Positions 1 through 8,062 of a stretch of 64,000 bases of DNA are shown piece by piece. The first letter of the stretch is position 1. Each line of letters begins with the position of its first letter. Where the stretch lies: NCBI GenBank assembly GCA_965199865.1, contig CBDATU010000005.1, positions 62,001 to 126,000 of the forward strand, in the 5' to 3' direction. Source of the stretch: JAPOUP01 sp965199865. GTDB taxonomy: Bacteria; Pseudomonadota; Alphaproteobacteria; Rhodobacterales; Rhodobacteraceae. Position numbers and translations under genes: made by a program. Below the pieces are notes generated by a model. The model searched no databases. It was given only the letters and a program-made list of their open reading frames with translations, and was not told the DNA's origin.

Positions 1-235
1 TGGACAAGGGAAATCAGGTGATCGGCAAACACAATCGCATTCTGAGTCGGAGCGAAGCGTCCAACCACATAACCCGCCAACCCACCGACGGCTTCCGGCG
101 TTGCAGCACTGACGCAGACCTACGGTTCCCTTTCTCTGTGCGATGGTATCTGCGGCGTTTCCGGATCCTGGATGAGTTCGGTCTGACAAGCCTGCGGAAC
201 CTCACAATGCTCCAGACTGTCCTCGGCGGGTCTTT

Positions 236-496
236 TCAGGACAGATCGGTTTCCTGAATAGTGGTGAGCACTCCGTCAACACTGTCCGCGTGCAGCACGG
301 CGTCCGCCCAGACATCGATCTCCTGCGTGGTTGCGGCGAGGACGCGAGACCGTGCGCCCGGTGGCAGGTTTCCGAAGCGGCGCGTCATCTGGTGAAGAAG
401 AAGTTCCACGCGGCCCTCTATGCGGCCCTCCTTTCGGCCTTCGGCCCGGTATCCCTCCCCGTATTCCCTATGCCATTCCTCGGCGATGGTTCCCAT
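236..496 (-). pseudogene. C-terminal fragment of an Rpn-family nuclease (partial duplicate)
   Basis: This short reading frame repeats the last ~80 residues of the complete Rpn-type gene that lies just upstream of it on the same strand. It begins at an internal methionine (MGTIAEEWHREYGEGY) and lacks the whole nuclease domain. It carries one extra RIEG unit in the EGRKEGR stretch, from a 12-bp insertion, and ends in a different tail (IQETDLS). A recent tandem partial duplication explains it; it is unlikely to be functional alone. Confidence 0.75.
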
Positions 497-499
497 AGC
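261..499 (-). repeat. Direct repeat, copy 1 (Rpn C-terminal segment)
   Basis: These 239 bases repeat 714-940 in the same orientation. I see one substitution and one 12-bp insertion between the copies. Flanking sequences are unrelated from about the repeat edges outward. The near identity means a recent duplication. Confidence 0.9.
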
Positions 500-697
500 G
501 AACTCCCTGTCACCCCAGGTTTCATCCAGGTGTCCAGAACCGCATCTGCGGCGGTCGAAACGTAGTCAGTCAGGTCCTCTGCTCAGCGCAGTTCCCAAGC
601 GGTCCCGGGGGCGCTGCCCGTCATGGCCATGATCCCGCCCCACCGTGAACTGGATTCCGGTACCCGGTCACCGAAGTCATTCCATCCCCTGCTGGAG

Positions 698-1687
698 TCA
701 GCTTCCTGGAGAGGTGGTGAGCACTCCGTCAACACTGTCCGCGTGCAGCACGGCGTCCGCCCAGACATCGATCTCATGCGTGGTTGCGGCGAGGACGCGA
801 GACCGTGCGCCCGGTGGCAGGTTTCCGAAGCGGCGCGTCATCTGGTGAAGAAGAAGTTCCACGCGGCCCTCCTTTCGGCCTTCGGCCCGGTATCCCTCCC
901 CGTATTCCCTATGCCATTCCTCGGCGATGGTTCCCATAGCCCGCTCCCAGTCCCGTGGGCGCATGTCGCGCCCAATTCTCTCCAGGTCCTCCATTCGGAG
1001 ATCCATTGTCAATACGATATAGCGAAGCAACGGGATGAGCAAGGGATGGTCATCCGGCACCGCTGCCAGTATCCCGCGCAGCCAGTCTTGGGACACCTCA
1101 TCGGAGCGGGACATGGTCAGTGCGGAAAGCACTGCCCAGGATACGACGTCTCGTGAGAGTTCGGCGCTTGCATAGCTTCCGAGATCGAACAGAAGGCATT
1201 CCGTTGCAGGTGTGAAGCGTGCGAGGATATCCGGCGTCTCCTTACCCAGCATGCCAGCCACCGAGAGCGGATGGTTCCAGCGCCGCCTGCCATGATAGAA
1301 TACCAATGGAATCACGGTAGGAAGCCCCACAGATGGTTTTCCCCGGGCATCCAAAACGTTGCCCTTCCGGTAGTCTTCCCAGATGCGGGTCTGGTACCGA
1401 AGGATCTGGAGTGGAAGGTTCCTGTCGTCCCAGGACTTGTGTTCCAGCAGGATATACACTGCCATTGGACTTCCCTGCCGGAGCCGACCCTCATAAAGGA
1501 TGTCCGCCTGATGGCCGAAGAGATCAGGGTCTATCCATGTTCCCTTTCGGGGCTGCAGCGGGTCGCGGTCGAGAAGGGCTGCGAGCTCCGGCGGCAGATG
1601 CTCGCGGATGAGCCGGTCAGCCCGATCCGGATCCTCAAACAGGATGCGGAAAAGCGCATCGTGTGGATTGTTGTGAAATCTTGCCAT
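698..1687 (-). CDS. Rpn-family recombination-promoting nuclease / putative transposase
   Basis: The 329-residue protein matches the PF04754 (Transposase_31, Rpn) family, PD-(D/E)XK-type nucleases that cut DNA and promote RecA-independent recombination. Recognisable features are the N-terminal HDALFRILFEDP, the core around residues 60-115 (ADILYEGRL, then YILLEHKS with the catalytic-type E-x-K, then LQILRYQTRIWEDY), and a charged EGRKEGRVE linker before the C-terminal helical tail typical of this family. Length fits full-size members. It reads away from the TRAP operon and is not part of it. Rpn genes are often mobile and multicopy; a partial copy lies directly downstream. Family assignment is firm; biological role is not. 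Confidence 0.85.
   Translation of the reverse strand: MARFHNNPHDALFRILFEDPDRADRLIREHLPPELAALLDRDPLQPRKGTWIDPDLFGHQADILYEGRLRQGSPMAVYILLEHKSWDDRNLPLQILRYQTRIWEDYRKGNVLDARGKPSVGLPTVIPLVFYHGRRRWNHPLSVAGMLGKETPDILARFTPATECLLFDLGSYASAELSRDVVSWAVLSALTMSRSDEVSQDWLRGILAAVPDDHPLLIPLLRYIVLTMDLRMEDLERIGRDMRPRDWERAMGTIAEEWHREYGEGYRAEGRKEGRVELLLHQMTRRFGNLPPGARSRVLAATTHEIDVWADAVLHADSVDGVLTTSPGS
714..940 (-). repeat. Direct repeat, copy 2 (inside the intact Rpn gene)
   Basis: Partner of 261-499. It lies within the coding sequence of the intact Rpn-type gene and covers its Glu/Gly/Arg-rich linker and C-terminal helical tail. Confidence 0.9.
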
Positions 1688-2161
1688 GGAAACCTGTGCC
1701 GTGTTCAGGAACGAAGATGGAACGGATACAGACGTCTGGGAGCGGGTGCCAGCCCAGAATCAGTGATACCGCCAATCTGTAATCAATGGGCGCGCCAAAT
1801 TGAGGGGATCGAGCGCGTGACGCTTTCGCATGGAGTTGGACGGGAGTTGCCGTCCAGTTGGGTGGGGTGTAATTCCCTCATTCAGGTATATCCTGCCGGT
1901 CCTCACTGTCGCGATAGTCAGGGTCTGCTCCATCCTTATCCGCGCTTCGAGCCTGCAGGCAATCAGGCTGGGGTTTCCACATGGCTTGATAATCGAATGG
2001 AATTGCGGAGGACCATCGCGAAAACCCGGATCCCATTGGCCTGACCCGTGTGACCCGCGGCGAACCATATCCTGCTTCGTGAATTCGATTTTGATTTGCA
2101 TGTTCCGTTGCCGCAATGCACTATTGGCCAGAATGGATCGCAGCACGAAGGAGAGAGTGCG
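1688..2161. other. Intergenic region between Rpn gene and dctP
   Basis: This divergent spacer should hold the promoters of both flanking genes. I see no convincing -35/-10 pair, and the open frames across it look like shadows. A good ribosome-binding site (GAAGGAGA) precedes dctP at its right end. Confidence 0.5.
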
Positions 2162-3163
2162 ATGAAGTTATTGAGAACAGGGATCCGTACCGTGGCGTCG
2201 CTTGCGCTGGCGATGACGGCAGCGACGGCGACAGCCGCGGCGGATGTAACCATGAACCTCGGTTTCGGCGCACCCGAGGATTCACTCTACGGCCGTTTCG
2301 CAAGGATTTTCGAGGCAAAGGTCGCTGAACATACAGGTGGAAGCGTCGAAGTGAAAATTCGCTGCTGCAACCAGATTTCCACGGAAGACGAGGCATTCAA
2401 GGCAATGCAGCTCGGAACCGTGGACGGTTTCTTCATCACCGCAAACAATGTTTCCCCACATTGGCCCCTGATGGACGTGACGGTGCTTCCCTATGTTTTC
2501 CAGAATACCGCGCACCTGGAACGCGTGGTTGACGGGCCCGTCGGCGATTTCATGAAAGAGCGCCTGCAGGCAGACACCAGCGTCCATCTGCTGACTTTCG
2601 GCCCCGCCCTTTATCGCGATTTCTATAATTCGGTCCGCCCGATCAATACGATGGCGGACATGGAGGGGCTAAAGATCCGCGTGCCGAAGAACGAAGTCAT
2701 GCTGGCGACGTTCGAGGCGTTCGGCGCCAACCCGGTTCCGCTGGCCTGGTCGGAGACTCCCACCGCACTGCAGACCGGAACCGTAGACGGAGGCGATAAC
2801 GGCACGTCCTTCATTCGTGACATGAAGTTTTATGAGTTTGAACCGCACCTGGTCATTCTTGAACATTTTGTCGCGATGGCGCCTCTCTTTGCATCAGACG
2901 CGTTCATGAAGCGGCTGAGCGATGAGCAACGCGAACAGATCCAGCGCGCTGCGACCGAAGCGGGTGCCGAGTTCCGGACGCAGGTGCTGAACGAGTCGGA
3001 GGAGGTTCGCAACTGGCTGGCAACTGAAGGCGGTATGGCCATGACCAGGCCAGACAAGACCGATTTCATCAGGGCTGCACAACAGGTCCAGCAGGATTTC
3101 GCCGAACAGCGTGGCGAAGAGTTCGTGGAGCTGGTTAACAGGATTCGGGAGGCCGCGCAGTAA
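2162..3163 (+). CDS. dctP: TRAP transporter substrate-binding protein DctP
   Basis: This is the periplasmic solute receptor of a tripartite ATP-independent periplasmic transporter, which captures an organic anion and hands it to the DctQM membrane unit. The 333-residue protein starts at ATG 2162 behind GAAGGAGA; the upstream in-frame start would put the signal peptide inside. A Sec signal peptide (MKLLRTGIRTVASLALAM..., cleavage near AAA-DVT) is followed by the DctP fold, including the LKIRVPKNEVMLATFEAFGA segment that holds the substrate-clamping Arg of the family. It is the first gene of dctP-dctQ-dctM-deacylase. Substrate cannot be read; the downstream deacylase suggests an N-acyl amino acid or related carboxylate. 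Confidence 0.9.
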   Translation: MKLLRTGIRTVASLALAMTAATATAAADVTMNLGFGAPEDSLYGRFARIFEAKVAEHTGGSVEVKIRCCNQISTEDEAFKAMQLGTVDGFFITANNVSPHWPLMDVTVLPYVFQNTAHLERVVDGPVGDFMKERLQADTSVHLLTFGPALYRDFYNSVRPINTMADMEGLKIRVPKNEVMLATFEAFGANPVPLAWSETPTALQTGTVDGGDNGTSFIRDMKFYEFEPHLVILEHFVAMAPLFASDAFMKRLSDEQREQIQRAATEAGAEFRTQVLNESEEVRNWLATEGGMAMTRPDKTDFIRAAQQVQQDFAEQRGEEFVELVNRIREAAQ

Positions 3164-3184
3164 GGCTGACCATCCCGATTCAGC

Positions 3185-3213
3185 ACGTGGCGGAGGACTG
3201 ACCTTCGCCACGT
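3185..3213 (+). terminator. Intercistronic hairpin / attenuator after dctP
   Basis: A 12-bp stem (ACGTGGCGGAGG paired with CCTTCGCCACGT, one G-T pair) closes a 5-nt loop (3197-3201) and is followed by an AT-rich tail (AGCTTATTATTTT). It sits between the binding-protein gene and the permease genes. There it could protect the dctP message or terminate part of the transcripts, giving more receptor than permease, as in many transporter operons. Confidence 0.75.
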
Positions 3214-3246
3214 AGCTTATTATTTTGCCCGGATCTGGAGCCCCGC

Positions 3247-3786
3247 ATGGAAAGGCTGCGATGGCTGGAACGCCACTTCGAGGAGCTGTTCTGCTGCATC
3301 TGCCTGACAGTGATAGCGGTTAGCGTATTCTCTCAGGTCATTGCGAGATATGTGTTTCACGTAGCGTTGCACTGGACTGAGGAAATTGCAGCCATCGGCA
3401 TGGTCTGGGCAGTCTATCTCGGCGCTGCGCTTTGCGTTAGGGAGAGGTTCCACATCCGTATTGTCGTGGCGGTTCAGGCACTTCCCGAACGGTCAGGACG
3501 TTGGGTCGTGTTTCTGGCTGATTTGCTTTGGGCGCTTTTCTGTCTGTTCATGCTCAAGGTCGCCTGGGACTACCTCGCGGTTCTCTGGCGGTTCACGTCC
3601 GTCAGCCCAAGCCTGGGTATTGACCAGTTCTATCCGCAGTCCATCCTGATGGTTGGCTATGCGCTCATGCTGGTACGGCTATTCCAGACATATGTGATCT
3701 GGTGGCGCGAAGGGGCGGACGGCATACCTGGAATGCTGGACGAAGAGCAGGCGGAATCCACCAAAGTTCAGGATCATCAGATATGA
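3247..3786 (+). CDS. dctQ: TRAP transporter small permease DctQ
   Basis: The 179-residue protein is the small membrane subunit of the TRAP transporter and scaffolds DctM. Four hydrophobic segments are visible (about residues 15-35, 47-65, 88-107, 128-150), with the family motif around HWTEEIAAIGMVWAVYLGAA in the second and VGYALMLVRLF in the fourth. The C-terminus is short and charged. Its stop overlaps the dctM start by four bases (ATGA), so the two membrane subunits are probably translationally coupled. Confidence 0.88.
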   Translation: MERLRWLERHFEELFCCICLTVIAVSVFSQVIARYVFHVALHWTEEIAAIGMVWAVYLGAALCVRERFHIRIVVAVQALPERSGRWVVFLADLLWALFCLFMLKVAWDYLAVLWRFTSVSPSLGIDQFYPQSILMVGYALMLVRLFQTYVIWWREGADGIPGMLDEEQAESTKVQDHQI

Positions 3787-5072
3787 ACGAGATCGCGATT
3801 CTCGCGATAGTGTTCGTGCTGCTCACGGTCATGGCGGTGCCGCTGTTCGTCGCCGTTGGCCTGACCACGGCCCTTGCGCTCTTTATGATTGACATTCCCT
3901 ACACGCTCCTGGCTCAGACCGGTTACAGCAGCCTGACACCGTTTCCACTTCTTACCATTCCATTGTTCGTGCTGGCTGGCCGCCTGATGGAGGTCGGGGG
4001 CATGGCAAGCCGGATGATTGCGATCGCGACAAATCTGGTCGGCGCATACCGTGGATCCATGGGGCTGGTGACGGTTTTTGCCTGCATGCTCTTCGCGGCG
4101 CTATCAGGATCTGGTCCGGCCACCACCGCCGCCATCGGTTCGGTCACGGTTCCGGCGATGAAACGCGATGGCTACGATGTGCCATTCGCCGCCGCGATTA
4201 CCGCGAGCGCTGGAGCGCTCGGAAGTCTTATTCCTCCATCGAACCTGATGATCATCTATGGCCTGGTCTCGGAGACCTCGATCCCAAGGCTCTTCCTTGC
4301 TGGACTGATTCCAGGCTTGATGGTGACGATTCTGCTAATGATCACGACCTACATAATCGCTCGGCGACGTGGATACGGTGGGGGCGGTGACCCGTTCACC
4401 TGGCGGCCGTTCCTGAAAGCCACCTGGGACGGAAAGTGGTCAATCGGCGCACCAGTGCTGATTCTCGGCGGAATATACGGTGGTGCGTTCACGCCAACCG
4501 AAGCCGCTGGTGTGGCTGTATTCTATGCACTGTTTGTCGGGCTGTTCATCTACCGGGAGCTTACGGTCAGGAAAGTGATCGAGGCACTTCGGTTCACCGC
4601 GTTGCTGACGGGAATCCTGATCCTGCTGACTCCAACCCTGGCCTTTGGCCAGCTCACCGCCTTCTATGACGTGCCTGCGGCGGTGCAGTATGGAATCACG
4701 CAGATAACCGAGAACCCGATACTGGTGATGATGCTGATCGGTGTGTTTTACATCTTCATTGGCACTTTCATGGAATCGCTGGCCCAGATTGTCCTGTTCA
4801 CGGCGGTGTTCCTGCCGCTGGTAACATCGCTTGGGATTGATCCGGTACTATTCGGTGTATTCACTGTCATCACCTGCGAAATCGGCTTTCTCACCCCTCC
4901 ACTTGGGGCCAATCTCACCGTTGCGGCACGAATATCCGGAATATCGATCGAGCGGATTTCCGTGGCTGTGGTTCCGTTCATTCTTGCCTATGTCATTGGC
5001 ATGGTGGTTCTGATCATCATTCCTGAACTTACCCTGTTCGTACCGGACTGGTTCTACGGCGAAGCGAAATAG
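3783..5072 (+). CDS. dctM: TRAP transporter large permease DctM
   Basis: The 429-residue protein is the ion-coupled translocation subunit of the TRAP transporter (elevator-type, usually Na+-driven). I chose ATG 3783, which overlaps the dctQ stop, rather than an upstream in-frame start; the protein then begins with a membrane helix (MNEIAILAIVFVLLTV). Family hallmarks are LFAALSGSGPATTAAIGSVTVPAM in the first half and GFLTPPLGANLTVAARISG near the C-terminus. About eleven or twelve hydrophobic helices span it. Length is normal. A relic of another dctM C-terminus lies at 35.5 kb. Confidence 0.93.
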   Translation: MNEIAILAIVFVLLTVMAVPLFVAVGLTTALALFMIDIPYTLLAQTGYSSLTPFPLLTIPLFVLAGRLMEVGGMASRMIAIATNLVGAYRGSMGLVTVFACMLFAALSGSGPATTAAIGSVTVPAMKRDGYDVPFAAAITASAGALGSLIPPSNLMIIYGLVSETSIPRLFLAGLIPGLMVTILLMITTYIIARRRGYGGGGDPFTWRPFLKATWDGKWSIGAPVLILGGIYGGAFTPTEAAGVAVFYALFVGLFIYRELTVRKVIEALRFTALLTGILILLTPTLAFGQLTAFYDVPAAVQYGITQITENPILVMMLIGVFYIFIGTFMESLAQIVLFTAVFLPLVTSLGIDPVLFGVFTVITCEIGFLTPPLGANLTVAARISGISIERISVAVVPFILAYVIGMVVLIIIPELTLFVPDWFYGEAK

Positions 5073-5082
5073 GAGATCGGCG

Positions 5083-6681
5083 ATGTTTGATCTGATCCTC
5101 GCGGGAGGGGAGATTCACGACGGCTCAGGCTCAGACGGCTTTGTAGGTGACGTTGCGATCGAGGACGGTCTCATCGTCGAAATCGGCCAGATCGGTGAGG
5201 AGAGTGCGAACGAGGTGATCGATGTCTCTGGCCTGATCGTGTCGCCAGGGTTTGTTGATATGCACACCCATTCGGATTTCACTTTGGTGGCAGACGGCCG
5301 TGCCGAAAGCCAGGTGCATCAGGGAGTGACAACCGAAGTTATCGGTCAATGCGGTATCAGCTGCGCTCCGGTATGCTCCCACGACGTGATCCGTAGCGTA
5401 TCACCCTGGTATACTGATTATGCCGACCATCCGCACTGGCATGGGTTCGGCGAGTATCTGGACGTTCTCGACCAGAGCGGACTTGGTGTGAACGTCATGG
5501 CGTTTGTAGGTCATGGAACCGTTCATCGGGCGGTTCTTCAGGATCAGCTTCGCGCAGGCGAGCCACACGAACTGAAGGAAATGGCCAGACTGGTCGAGCA
5601 GGCGTTTGACGAAGGGGCGGGCGGATTTTCTTCCGGACTGGAGTATTTTCCTGGAATCCTGGCTGCACCTGAGCATCTGCTTCCAATGTGCGAAGTGGCT
5701 GCCGAGCGTGGGCGGCTATATGCGACCCATGTTCGCAACCGCGACACGCATTACGATCTGGGATTCACCGAAGCGATCGCGACGGCGCGACAGTCTGGCG
5801 CCCGGCTGCAGATTTCCCATATTCAGCCAAAGTTCGGCGCGCCGGACTACGCGATGAATCATACACTGGAGTTGATAGAAGCTGCGCGCGGCTATGATGT
5901 GGACATCGCATTCGACGTAATCCCCCATGACTGGAACCATACCCTGATGGCGGCGATCCTGCCGAAATGGGCACAGGCGGGTGGCCTGGACGAGGTGCTC
6001 AAGCGTCTCGTTGACCCGGAAGTGAGGGAAAGGATCAAGGCAAACCCACAGCCGATGTGGTTGATCGTGAAGGCGCGAAAATGGGAGGACGTCGTTCTGC
6101 TCAGCGCAACGGAAAACAGGGATCTTGTCGGTATGGATTTCAGGGAGATCGGGCGGATGCGTGATCAGGATCCCTATGATGCCGTGCTGGACATCCTGGC
6201 CTCTGAGGGCGAGAACATCATGTCGACGATGTGGACGTCCAAATCCTTCCGTGATGACGATGTAGATCTATGCCTGCAGCAGCCAGAATGTGCCGTTATC
6301 TCAGATACGGTTGCGATCGCCAATGACGGTGTCCTGAAGGATCTGGTTGGCTCACTAAGCGGATATGGCTGGGCGGCGAGGTTCCTCCAGCACTATGTGC
6401 GTGATCGGTGCGTGCTCAGCATGGCCGAAGGATTACGTCGGATTACCTCGGTTCCAGCTGAACGGCTTGGGCTTTCAAGGCGTGGAGCTCTCAGGCGGGG
6501 CTATCACGCGGATATCTGCGTGTTTGATCCTGAGAGCATCGCCAGCAATGCAACCGCCAGAAACCCTCGCAGCTACGCGTCAGGCATTGCCCATGTCCTG
6601 GTGAACGGTCGGCTTTCGATGAGGCACGGCAGGAGAACAGCGGTGAATGCGGGTCAGGTTCTTCGGAACTTCGACAGCTAG
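5083..6681 (+). CDS. N-acyl-D-amino-acid deacylase (amidohydrolase superfamily)
   Basis: The 532-residue protein matches the D-aminoacylase / N-acyl-D-amino-acid deacylase family, zinc hydrolases that release D-amino acids from N-acyl derivatives. Visible metal-site elements are H61-T-H63 in VDMHTHSDF, the GQCGISC segment with Cys90, His216 in THVRN and His246 in ISHIQPK; a terminal segment returns to the small beta domain (LRRGYHADICVFDP). It follows dctM by 10 bases with an AGGAG ribosome-binding site, so it belongs to the TRAP operon and may act on the imported substrate. Which acyl amino acid is used is not visible; dihydroorotase-like relatives are less likely. Confidence 0.85.
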   Translation: MFDLILAGGEIHDGSGSDGFVGDVAIEDGLIVEIGQIGEESANEVIDVSGLIVSPGFVDMHTHSDFTLVADGRAESQVHQGVTTEVIGQCGISCAPVCSHDVIRSVSPWYTDYADHPHWHGFGEYLDVLDQSGLGVNVMAFVGHGTVHRAVLQDQLRAGEPHELKEMARLVEQAFDEGAGGFSSGLEYFPGILAAPEHLLPMCEVAAERGRLYATHVRNRDTHYDLGFTEAIATARQSGARLQISHIQPKFGAPDYAMNHTLELIEAARGYDVDIAFDVIPHDWNHTLMAAILPKWAQAGGLDEVLKRLVDPEVRERIKANPQPMWLIVKARKWEDVVLLSATENRDLVGMDFREIGRMRDQDPYDAVLDILASEGENIMSTMWTSKSFRDDDVDLCLQQPECAVISDTVAIANDGVLKDLVGSLSGYGWAARFLQHYVRDRCVLSMAEGLRRITSVPAERLGLSRRGALRRGYHADICVFDPESIASNATARNPRSYASGIAHVLVNGRLSMRHGRRTAVNAGQVLRNFDS

Positions 6682-7112
6682 GAGCCAGCGACTGTCGCGA
6701 ATGGCCTGTCTGCTTGGGAGTCCACGCTTCGGAACATCGGCTGGGTCCGCGCCATCATCCTACGCAGGCATGGCGTCCAGCACTCCTGCGGGGAGCCGTG
6801 AAGCTGTCGCATTGGCTGGAATGCGGGTATGTCTGGCCGAATTCGCGTTCCGGCGGGCTTTCACCCGAGCGGTGCGATCGGCCTTTGCGAGGTCTGTTCG
6901 CCGATTCGGCGCACTCCTGAAACCGGAGCCGACCCGAACATGGCTGCTCCTTCCGCCCCGACAGGCCGACCATACGGATGTGGGCATCGGTGAAAGAATG
7001 GCAAATAATATGATGAATTTTCGGTATAATACAGGTGGACACCCTAAATTCCGCCAGAACGCGCCATGTTTCTTCAAAAAAGTTCTGCTGAATAAATTCA
7101 TCTGGACAATCC
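6682..7112. other. Intergenic region upstream of the GntR-type regulator
   Basis: No credible gene. The left two thirds is GC-rich; from about 6995 it becomes AT-rich, as expected of a promoter. A perfect TATAAT lies at 7025-7030, but no good -35 box is seen at the right distance, so an activator or an alternative -35 would be needed. Confidence 0.5.
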
Positions 7113-7127
7113 AAACATCAGATGTTT
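7113..7127. promoter_or_regulatory. Perfect palindrome, probable operator of the GntR/FCD regulator
   Basis: AAACATC-A-GATGTTT is a perfect 7+1+7 inverted repeat that ends 10 bases before the regulator's ATG. FadR-type GntR dimers bind short palindromes of this kind, so autoregulation is the simple reading. A second, looser pair (CATCTG 7099-7104 and CAGATG 7119-7124) overlaps it. Confidence 0.65.
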
Positions 7128-7137
7128 AAAGGATTGC

Positions 7138-7908
7138 ATGAATGAACTACTCTACTACGATTTGAAGGAAGGGAATGGGGTCGCCCCGAGTTTGGCGATT
7201 CAGGTATGCCGAGAACTCGGCCGGAGAATCGTGGGTGGCCACATCCGTGAACACGAGCTGATTGAAGATGAGAACAGGCTGGCGAGTCGGTTCGGAGTGA
7301 GCAAGTCCGTGGTTCGCGAAGCGGTTAAGCTGCTGGTCGGCAAAGGGCTTCTGGAAGTGCGCCGCCGCAGCGGAACGCGCGTACGCCGCCGTGCGTCCTG
7401 GGCTTTCCTGGACGACGATGTTTTGGCCTGGCATCTGTCTGCTGAGCCCAAGCCGAAATTCCTGCGGCAGCTTATGGATATCCGTCGCATGATGGAGCCG
7501 AAAGCCGCGGCATGGGCTGCCCAGTTTGGTGAAGATGATGCGCATGCCCAGGTCGAGGCAGCGCAGAGTCGGATGGAACGGAAGATGCAGTCTGCGGAGG
7601 AGTTCGTCATTGCAGACGCAATGTTCCATCGATCGATCCTCCGATCTGCAAACAATGAAATACTCCTTTCCATGGAAGGAGTGATCTTCTCGGCCCTTCT
7701 GACATCGATCAGGCTGACGAATGCGGATCCACGTAAGAACGAGAGGTCCCTCCCGTTCCATCGTGCGGTCACAGATGCTGTGCTCAGCCGCGATGCACTC
7801 CTGGCGGAGCGGAAAATGACGCTGCTGCTGGATGACGCTAACGACAGGCTGGCAAAGGCAATCCCGGGTTTTGGCCAGGGGCGGGACAATGCCTGTGCTT
7901 TCGGCTGA
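7138..7908 (+). CDS. GntR-family transcriptional regulator, FCD (FadR) subfamily
   Basis: The 256-residue protein has a winged helix-turn-helix at about residues 20-85 (ENRLASRFGVSKSVVREAVKLL, then KGLLEVRRRSGTRV) and an all-helical FCD ligand domain at about 105-240, with FHRSILRSANNEIL and FHRAVTDAVLSRD supplying metal-site-type residues. The DDDVLAWHL and MMEPKAAAWAA stretches recall the DgoR branch, which senses sugar acids. It precedes an ABC sugar importer, a gluconate-dehydrogenase-type pair and an acid-sugar dehydratase, so it probably controls them. No second copy of its palindrome was seen before the importer gene. Confidence 0.88.
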   Translation: MNELLYYDLKEGNGVAPSLAIQVCRELGRRIVGGHIREHELIEDENRLASRFGVSKSVVREAVKLLVGKGLLEVRRRSGTRVRRRASWAFLDDDVLAWHLSAEPKPKFLRQLMDIRRMMEPKAAAWAAQFGEDDAHAQVEAAQSRMERKMQSAEEFVIADAMFHRSILRSANNEILLSMEGVIFSALLTSIRLTNADPRKNERSLPFHRAVTDAVLSRDALLAERKMTLLLDDANDRLAKAIPGFGQGRDNACAFG

Positions 7909-7998
7909 GTCGGAACCCCTGCTTCCGCAATTCCGAATGGTGGTCGGATGAGCGGTGGAGCCACGGAATGGGATCGCTTCATCCCGTGACTCGTCCTT

Positions 7999-8012
7999 CT
8001 GCCATATGGCAG
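7999..8012. promoter_or_regulatory. 14-bp perfect palindrome upstream of the ABC binding-protein gene
   Basis: CTGCCATATGGCAG lies about 50 bases before the importer operon. It is unlike the palindrome before the regulator gene. It may be an operator or chance; a small GCGCC-GAA-GGCGC hairpin follows at 8031-8043. Confidence 0.35.
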
Positions 8013-8062
8013 GCAACCACCAGTCCATAGGCGCCGAAGGCGCATGAAAGTGAGAGGAGGAA

